10,292 nucleotides of DNA, from the NCBI GenBank assembly GCA_003561595.1, contig PWWF01000065.1, positions 1 to 10,292 on the forward strand. Direction: 5' to 3'. Shown piece by piece: positions 5,821-10,292 of the stretch (position 1 is its first letter; every line of letters starts with the position of its first letter). A program made the position numbers and the translations under genes. Source of the DNA: Paracoccaceae bacterium. Lineage in GTDB: Bacteria > Pseudomonadota > Alphaproteobacteria > Rhodobacterales > Rhodobacteraceae. The notes beneath the pieces were generated by a model. It made no database searches, was not told where the DNA came from, and was given only the letters and a program-made list of their open reading frames with translations.

Positions 5821-6587
5821 TACCGCTGTTGCAGGTCGAGGGGTTGAGCAAATTCTACGGCCACCATCTGGGCTGCGCCGATGTCAATTTCACCCTCTGG
5901 CCAGGCGAGGTCATGGGGATCGTGGGCGAGAGCGGGTCGGGGAAATCCACGCTGCTGAATTGTCTGGCCGGTCACATGGCGCCTGACACGGGCCGCGTGA
6001 TGTTCGACACGCGCGATCTGGGCCCGCGCGATACGCTTGCGATGTCCGAGCCCGAACGCCGTTGGCTTGCACGCACGGACTGGGCCTTTGTGCATCAGAA
6101 CCCGCGCGACGGGTTGCGCATGAATGTCAGCGCAGGCGGCAATGTGGGCGACCGGCTGATGGCCGTGGGCGCGCGCCATTATGGCGATATCCGCGCGCAG
6201 GCCAGTGACTGGCTGGGACGGGTCGAGATCGACGCGGGCCGCATTGATGAGCGCCCGCGCGCTTTCTCGGGCGGGATGCAGCAACGCCTGCAGATCGCGC
6301 GCAATCTGGTGACCGGGCCGCGGCTGGTTTTCATGGACGAACCGACGGGGGGGCTGGATGTCTCGGTGCAGGCGCGGCTTCTGGATCTGTTGCGCGGGCT
6401 GGTGCAGCGGCTGGGCCTGTCGGCCGTGATCGTGACCCATGATCTGGCCGTGGTCCGGCTGCTGGCCGACCGGCTGATGGTGATGAAGGATGGTCATGTC
6501 GTTGAAGAGGGGCTGACCGATCAGGTTCTGGATGATCCGCAGCATGCCTATACGCAGCTTCTGGTCAGTTCGGTGCTGCAGGTCTGA
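5817..6587 (+). CDS. phnK: C-P lyase system ATP-binding protein PhnK
   Basis: A 256-residue ABC-type ATPase related to the dipeptide/oligopeptide importer ATPases but without a partner permease. It has Walker A GESGSGKST (37-45), Q-loop HQN (from 93), signature SGGMQQR (151-157), Walker B LVFMDEP (170-176), D-loop GGLD, and H-loop VTHD (His208). In E. coli, PhnK binds the PhnGHIJ core through PhnJ, and its ATPase activity is needed for phosphonate use. GGAGGA (5805-5810) precedes the ATG, which overlaps the phnJ stop. The FSGGMQQR signature and the position right after phnJ separate it from PhnL. Confidence 0.96.
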   Translation: MIPLLQVEGLSKFYGHHLGCADVNFTLWPGEVMGIVGESGSGKSTLLNCLAGHMAPDTGRVMFDTRDLGPRDTLAMSEPERRWLARTDWAFVHQNPRDGLRMNVSAGGNVGDRLMAVGARHYGDIRAQASDWLGRVEIDAGRIDERPRAFSGGMQQRLQIARNLVTGPRLVFMDEPTGGLDVSVQARLLDLLRGLVQRLGLSAVIVTHDLAVVRLLADRLMVMKDGHVVEEGLTDQVLDDPQHAYTQLLVSSVLQV

Positions 6588-6609
6588 CGCGGTGCGGCAC
6601 CGAAAGCGT
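6587..6609 (+). other. Hairpin in the phnK-phnL gap
   Basis: GGTG/CACC (6591-6594 and 6598-6601) form an inner stem with loop CGG. ACGC (6587-6590) and GCGT (6606-6609) can extend it across a 4-base bulge. It lies just after the phnK stop, in one of the few real gaps of the operon. Poorly placed Ts follow, so it is more likely a processing or stability element than a terminator. Confidence 0.25.
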
Positions 6610-6645
6610 TGAATGAGTATTTTGTGCAAGATGAAGGGCAAGGGA

Positions 6646-7335
6646 ATGATCGAGATTTCAGGGGTCGGCAAGCGCTTTGTGTTGCATAATCAGGGCGGTG
6701 TCGTCCTGCCTGTGATGGAGGGGGCGACGCTGTCGGTTTGGCCCGGCGAATGCGTGGCGCTGGTGGGGGCATCGGGGGCCGGGAAATCGACGCTGATGCG
6801 CATGATCTGGGGAAACTACCGCTGCGATCAGGGCTCGATCCGCGTGGCCGGGGTCGAGCTGTGCGGGGCAGAGCCGCGCGATGTGATTGCCCTGCGCCGC
6901 GACCGGCTGGGCTATGTCAGCCAGTTCCTGCGCGTCATCCCGCGCGTGCCGACATTGCGCGTCGTCGCCGAGCCATTGCTTGCGCAGGGGATGGCAGAGC
7001 CGGAGGCTCTGGAGCGCGCGCGCGCGTTGCTGGCGCGGCTGAACATCCCGCGACGGCTGTGGTCGCTCTCGCCCACCACCTTTTCGGGCGGTGAGCAGCA
7101 GCGTGTCAATATCGCGCGCGGGTTCATTCTGGACTGGCCGGTGATGCTGCTGGATGAACCGACCGCGAGCCTGGACGCGGCCAATCGCGCCGTGGTGCTG
7201 GACCTGATTGCCGAGGCCAAGGCGCGGGGGGCGGCGATCCTGGGCATCTTTCATGATGCTGACGCACGCGCCGCGGTCTGCGACCGCGAGGTCGATGTCA
7301 CAGGCTTCACGCCTGCGCGGGACCTGTCGGCATGA
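6646..7335 (+). CDS. phnL: C-P lyase system ATP-binding protein PhnL
   Basis: A 229-residue ABC-type ATPase. It opens MIEISGVGKRFVLHNQGGVVLPV, as in PhnL proteins, where an FxLHxQxG motif is characteristic. Walker A is GASGAGKST (41-49), the signature FSGGEQQR (from 146), Walker B VMLLDEP (166-172), D-loop ASLD, and H-loop FHD (His203). PhnL is needed, with PhnG, H and I, to form the ribosyl phosphonate triphosphate, and a PhnK-PhnL pair has been seen on the E. coli complex. The ATG at 6646 is chosen over in-frame ATGs at 6613 and 6631 because the family starts there and GAAGGG (6633-6638) lies seven bases upstream. A 58-base gap with a small hairpin precedes it. The stop overlaps phnN by four bases. 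Confidence 0.95.
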   Translation: MIEISGVGKRFVLHNQGGVVLPVMEGATLSVWPGECVALVGASGAGKSTLMRMIWGNYRCDQGSIRVAGVELCGAEPRDVIALRRDRLGYVSQFLRVIPRVPTLRVVAEPLLAQGMAEPEALERARALLARLNIPRRLWSLSPTTFSGGEQQRVNIARGFILDWPVMLLDEPTASLDAANRAVVLDLIAEAKARGAAILGIFHDADARAAVCDREVDVTGFTPARDLSA

Positions 7336-7889
7336 GCGGTCATCGCGGGCGCGGGCTGCTGGTTGCGATTGTCGGCCCCTCGGGGGTGGGCAAGGACACG
7401 CTGATCGCGGCACTGGGCAAGGCGCGGCCCGATATCATCCTTGCGCGGCGCGTCATCACCCGCCCGGCAGATGCGGGCGGGGAAGATCACATCGCTGTTT
7501 CCGAGGCGCTGTTTGACGCGCAGGTTGCCATGGGGCGCTATGCCTTTCACTGGGGCGCGCATCGGCTGCGCTACGGGGTCCCGGCCAGCATCGATGCCGA
7601 TCTGGCTGCGGGCAAGGTGGTCGTGTTCAATGGCTCGCGCAAGGCGCTGCCGCAGATCAAGGCCGCCTATCCGCAGCTGCTGGTGCTGATGGTCACGGCG
7701 CCCCCAGAGGTTCTGGCCGCCCGTCTGGCCGCGCGCAAACGCGAGAGCGCGCGCGAGATTGCCGCGCGGTTGAAACGGGCGGAGCTGGCCGCGCCCCCCG
7801 GCGCGCAGGTCATCGTCAATGACAGCACGATTGACGCGGCATTGGCGCAGATCGAGGCCGCGATTGATCGCGCGATGGAAGACGTCTGA
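7332..7889 (+). CDS. phnN: Ribose 1,5-bisphosphate phosphokinase PhnN
   Basis: A 185-residue P-loop kinase of the guanylate-kinase-like group. The P-loop GPSGVGKDT is at 15-23. ARRVITRP follows, and GEDHIAVSE matches the substrate region, then YAFHWGAHRLRYGVP. PhnN phosphorylates ribose 1,5-bisphosphate with ATP to give PRPP, linking phosphonate breakdown to nucleotide synthesis. The ATG overlaps the phnL stop (ATGA), supporting translational coupling. Length and motifs are normal. An 87-base gap separates it from phnM. Confidence 0.95.
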   Translation: MSGHRGRGLLVAIVGPSGVGKDTLIAALGKARPDIILARRVITRPADAGGEDHIAVSEALFDAQVAMGRYAFHWGAHRLRYGVPASIDADLAAGKVVVFNGSRKALPQIKAAYPQLLVLMVTAPPEVLAARLAARKRESAREIAARLKRAELAAPPGAQVIVNDSTIDAALAQIEAAIDRAMEDV

Positions 7890-7976
7890 GCAGATGAGAG
7901 CGCCCCCTTCCACCCCGACCAACGCCGCAAGCAACCGGGCCGGAACCATGACACAAGATACAAGGACGACAAGGCA

Positions 7977-9119
7977 ATGAATGAGGTGATCCTGGGGAAT
8001 GCGCAGCTTGTTCTGCCTGACGAGCTGCGGCGTGGTGCCGTGGTCATCCGCGATGGCGTCATCGCCGCGCTTGATGACAGCCGCCATCTGCCCAAAGGTG
8101 CGCTGGATTGCGAGGGCGATCTGATCGCCCCCGGCCTGATCGAGTTGCATACGGATAATCTGGAGCGGCATCTTGCGCCGCGCCCCGGTGTCGACTGGCC
8201 CCATGCCAGCGCCGTCATCGCGCATGATCGCGAACTGGCGGGAACCGGGATCACCACTGTTTTCGACGCGCTGCGCATCGGGTCGCTGATGCGCGAGGAT
8301 GCGCGGGGTCGCGGGCGCTATGCCCGCCCGCTCGCCAGCGAGATACTGGAGATGCGCGACCTTGGCGCCCTCAAGATCAGCCATTTCCTGCATCTGCGCG
8401 CCGAGATCTGCTCCGAAACATTGATCGATGAGTTGGACGAATTCGGTCCCGATGACCGGGTCGGCATTGTCAGCCTGATGGACCACACGCCCGGCCAGCG
8501 CCAGTTTTCCAACCTGTCCAAACTGCGCGACTATCTGCGCGGGAAATACGGGATGTCCGCGGCCGAATTCGACGACCATGTTGCGCGCCAGCAGGAACTG
8601 GGCGCACGGGTCCGCGCACCGCATGAAGCCGCCGTGGTCAAAGCCGCGCGCGGCTGCGGGGCGACGCTGGCCAGCCATGATGACACGACAGCGGCGCAGG
8701 TTTCAGCTTCGGCCCGGCATGGTGTCCGGCTGGCAGAATTTCCAACCACGCTGGAGGCCGCACAGTCCTGCCATGACGCGGGCATCAAGGTGATGATGGG
8801 CGCGCCGAACCTGATCCGGGGCGGGTCGCATTCCGGCAATGTCGCGGCGGCGGAGTTGGCGGGCGCCGACCGGCTGGACATCCTGTCATCCGACTACGTC
8901 CCGGCGGCCTTGTTGCAAGGCGCCGTGCGCCTGGGGCAGTCGCTGGGCGATATGGCGCGGGGCTTTCGCACGGTCACCGCCACACCGGCGCGGGCGGTGG
9001 GCTTGTCGGACAGGGGCGCGCTGCAGACCGGCCTTCGCGCGGATATCATCCGTGTCAGCTTGCCCGGCTCGGTTCCGATGCTGCGCGAGGTCTGGGTCAA
9101 GGGCGCACGTGTGGCCTGA
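7977..9119 (+). CDS. phnM: Alpha-D-ribose 1-methylphosphonate 5-triphosphate diphosphatase PhnM
   Basis: A 380-residue canonical PhnM, which removes pyrophosphate from the triphosphoribosyl phosphonate to give the PhnJ substrate. Motifs are LIAPGLIELHTDNLERH (H58xD60 metal site), VSLMDHTPGQRQF (about 164-177), SHDD (233-236), EFPTT (254-258), MGAPN with RGGSHSGN (274-288), and SSDYVP (304-309). It is the last phn gene of the operon. The start at 7977 has AAGGA about ten bases upstream; a closer AAGG is only two bases away, so ribosome binding is not ideal. It is clearly related to, but well diverged from, the PhnM-like gene at 760-1941. Confidence 0.95.
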   Translation: MNEVILGNAQLVLPDELRRGAVVIRDGVIAALDDSRHLPKGALDCEGDLIAPGLIELHTDNLERHLAPRPGVDWPHASAVIAHDRELAGTGITTVFDALRIGSLMREDARGRGRYARPLASEILEMRDLGALKISHFLHLRAEICSETLIDELDEFGPDDRVGIVSLMDHTPGQRQFSNLSKLRDYLRGKYGMSAAEFDDHVARQQELGARVRAPHEAAVVKAARGCGATLASHDDTTAAQVSASARHGVRLAEFPTTLEAAQSCHDAGIKVMMGAPNLIRGGSHSGNVAAAELAGADRLDILSSDYVPAALLQGAVRLGQSLGDMARGFRTVTATPARAVGLSDRGALQTGLRADIIRVSLPGSVPMLREVWVKGARVA

Positions 9120-9122
9120 GCT

Positions 9123-9168
9123 GTGAAGGGTGCAGTCCCGGCGCTGAGAGGAATCGGGTGAAGGGTGC
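9123..9168 (+). repeat. Short direct repeat after phnM
   Basis: GTGAAGGGTGC occurs exactly at 9123-9133 and again at 9158-9168, a 35-base period, starting four bases after the phnM stop. It may be a local duplication scar at the edge of the decayed region, or chance. Confidence 0.35.
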
Positions 9169-9334
9169 GGCGGTCGCGGCTGCGCCTCCGGCACCATGCC
9201 CTTGCGCATGTCCTGCGATTGTAGCCGCCCAGTTGCGCAAGAATGGCGACCTCATGTTCCGGTTCGCCGCCGGTCATCACGATCTCGGGCAGCGCAGCAT
9301 GTTTGCGCGCATGTTGATGCGCGCCTTTGACTGA
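9158..9334 (+). pseudogene. 58-codon open frame, probable C-terminal gene remnant
   Basis: An open frame whose last 35 or so codons (from about 9224) show strong GC bias at third positions, as in real genes here, and read VAAQLRKNGDLMFRFAAGHH and then DLGQRSMFARMLMRAFD before TGA. The upstream part, back to a GTG at 9158, lacks this bias and is Pro/Cys/Ala-rich. That suggests a truncated gene end whose 5' part is missing. I do not recognise the family. Confidence 0.3.
9164..9195 (+). terminator. Possible terminator-like hairpin after phnM
   Basis: GGTGCGGCGG (9164-9173) can pair with CCTCCGGCACC (9185-9195), with one bulge and one mismatch around an 11-base loop. It lies 45 bases past the phnM stop. 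The stem is GC-rich but no T-run follows. A second inverted repeat, CTTGCGCA/TGCGCAAG (9201-9208 and 9234-9241), lies just downstream. Either could mark the end of the phn transcript. Confidence 0.3.
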
Positions 9335-9335
9335 G

Positions 9336-9520
9336 ATGGCCGCAAAGGGGCTGGCCCAGGGCCGCACCCAGACGGATGCGCCCTGGCCCCATGCGCTGCA
9401 GGCGCTGCACGGTCATGTCCATGCACCCGACCTGTGGTTTCACGACCTGCGCTGGCCCGATGGCCGGGCCCATGACGCAGCCGAACGCGACGTGATCGCG
9501 CATCTGGCCGAAACCGCACC
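9336..9520 (+). pseudogene. Unidentified gene fragment in the decayed region
   Basis: From an ATG at 9336 the frame shows coding-like third-position bias for about 60 codons, including APDLWFHDLRWPDGRAHDAA and then ERDVIAHLAETAP. The bias is lost near 9515, although the frame stays open to 9719. This looks like a piece of a once longer gene joined to unrelated sequence. The family is not recognised, and it could still be a real short gene. Confidence 0.3.
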
Positions 9521-9564
9521 TTGTGCAGAACGGAAAAGGGATAACCATATCCTGCGCCGGATAG

Positions 9565-9795
9565 CCGAGTGTCATCGAGAAATATGGCGACATGGGGGGC
9601 ATCCACAGCCTCGACATGCGGATCGAGAAGCTGCGCGGCGTGTCCTTTGCCTATCTGCGTTCCAGCATGGGCGAGCGGTTGATCATCGCCGAAGATGGCG
9701 AATCCGACCTGACGGATGACATGGACCTGGGTGTCCGCTTCGACCCGATGCACGCCTTTCTGTTCGATGCCGAAACCGGCCACAGATTGCGCTGA
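9565..9795 (+). pseudogene. C-terminal (TOBE-like) remnant of a sugar-type ABC transporter ATPase
   Basis: The frame opens after a TAG at 9562-9564 and ends at TGA 9793-9795. It encodes about 76 residues reading PSVIEKYGDMGGIHSLDMRI, then a variable region, then DLGVRFDPMHAFLFDAETGH and RLR. That ending is typical of the C-terminal TOBE domain of MalK/UgpC-type importer ATPases, which recognises substrate or regulators in the full protein. The ATPase core (Walker A, signature, Walker B) is absent upstream, so this is a 5'-truncated fragment. An ATG at 9592 could give a short peptide, but function is unlikely. The assignment rests on the pattern of the last 25 residues. Confidence 0.5.
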
Positions 9796-9815
9796 TCGCG
9801 GGCGAGATCGGGGCG

Positions 9816-10292
9816 TTACGGCACCGTCAGGACGATCTTGGCCGCAGATACCTGCCCGGCATCAAGGTCGGCAAAGGCCGCAGCGCCTTGCGCAAGCGGG
9901 CGCTGTTCAACCCAGCCAAGCGTGCCCAGATCGCCCGCGGCCAGCGCATGCAGGGCCGCACGGAAATCATCCGGCGTGTAGCAATAGCTGCCGGTAATGG
10001 TGATTTCCTGCAGGGTGATGCGGCGGATATCATAGCCCTCATGCCCCGGCAGCAACCCGACATGCACGATCACCCCACCGGGCCGCACCAGCCGCGAGGC
10101 TGCCTGCCGCGTGGCCACTGCGCCGACCGCGTCGATGATCAGGTCATAGGCGCTGTCGCCGGGGTCATCCGCCTGCGGGTCAAACCCGGCGATCCCCGGT
10201 TCTGCGCCCAATAGCGCGCGCCGTCCGGGATGGGGTTCGGCCACGTCAATCAGCGTGGCCCCCATATGCCGCGCGACCAGCGCCGCGCCCAA
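9816..10292 (-). CDS. Zinc-type (MDR) alcohol/polyol dehydrogenase, C-terminal part
   Basis: 158 residues of the C-terminal half of a medium-chain dehydrogenase; the N-terminal catalytic zinc domain lies beyond the window edge. The visible part begins inside the Rossmann fold just after the glycine-rich turn (GAALVARHMGA). It includes DLIIDAVG, a typical strand plus cofactor-side motif, LVRPGGVIVHVGLL, and ITGSYCYTPDDFRAALHALA. The last motif is usual in sorbitol/threonine/galactitol-phosphate-type dehydrogenases. It ends SAAKIVLTVP. The substrate cannot be told. The gene converges on the decayed region, with 20 bases between its stop and the ABC remnant. It may belong to a separate sugar or polyol locus rather than to phosphonate metabolism. 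Confidence 0.85.
   Translation of the reverse strand: MGAALVARHMGATLIDVAEPHPGRRALLGAEPGIAGFDPQADDPGDSAYDLIIDAVGAVATRQAASRLVRPGGVIVHVGLLPGHEGYDIRRITLQEITITGSYCYTPDDFRAALHALAAGDLGTLGWVEQRPLAQGAAAFADLDAGQVSAAKIVLTVP

Noticed and set aside
5775..6671. Minus-strand open frame of 298 codons opposite phnK
   Set aside because: A shadow of phnK, His/Gln-rich, with no domain pattern.
7948..7980. 10-codon frame overlapping the phnM start (MTQDTRTTRQ)
   Set aside because: It overlaps phnM by ATGA but has no link to the phnN stop, no good ribosome binding site, and is short enough to be chance.
7251..8678. Long minus-strand open frame of 475 codons opposite phnN and phnM
   Set aside because: It lies antisense to two clearly recognised genes and its product is low-complexity, Arg/Gln/Gly-rich, with no family resemblance. 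Such frames are common in GC-rich genomes.
1..10292. tRNA, rRNA, CRISPR arrays, insertion sequences or prophage genes
   Set aside because: No clover-leaf sequences, spaced repeats, transposase motifs or terminal inverted repeats were seen by eye.

Overview
This window is a nearly complete carbon-phosphorus (C-P) lyase locus for using phosphonates as a phosphorus source. The DNA is GC-rich with strong GC bias at third codon positions. The gene set and order (phnF divergent from phnGHIJKLNM, plus a hexapeptide-repeat transferase) suggest an alphaproteobacterium, probably Rhodobacterales. That assignment is an inference from style, not a database match.

Left part (1-2725). The window opens with the 3' end of a plus-strand hexapeptide acetyltransferase of the phosphonate-cluster type. 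It converges on a three-gene minus-strand unit, read from right to left: phnF (GntR/UTRA regulator), a divergent PhnM-like amidohydrolase, and a Nudix hydrolase. The transferase and Nudix stop codons are nine bases apart and lie inside a perfect 8-bp inverted repeat, a possible shared terminator.

Control region (2726-2812). The gap between phnF and phnG holds a 10-bp near-perfect inverted repeat (2760-2787) and a 13-bp palindrome (2729-2741) beside the phnF start. These are the best candidates for PhnF operators controlling both directions.

Main operon (2813-9119, plus strand). phnG, phnH, phnI, phnJ, phnK, phnL, phnN and phnM follow, mostly with 1-4 base stop/start overlaps. PhnG, H, I and J form the core complex, with PhnK as an ATPase on it. 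With PhnL, this machinery places the phosphonate on the ribose of ATP. PhnM removes pyrophosphate, PhnJ breaks the C-P bond by radical SAM chemistry, and PhnN makes PRPP from ribose 1,5-bisphosphate. No gene for PhnP, the usual enzyme between PhnJ and PhnN, is visible. The phnI-phnJ gap is unusual: it holds a perfect 13-bp GC-rich hairpin ending at the phnJ Shine-Dalgarno, an ideal G-quadruplex motif on the opposite strand within the loop, and a 27-codon mini-ORF overlapping both neighbours.

Right part (9120-10292). After phnM come about 680 bases of apparent gene debris, including the C-terminal TOBE-like end of a sugar-type ABC transporter ATPase with no ATPase domain. The window closes with the C-terminal half of a zinc-type (MDR) dehydrogenase on the minus strand, cut by the window edge.

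The most notable points are the second, divergent PhnM paired with a Nudix hydrolase under phnF, and the layered structure between phnI and phnJ.
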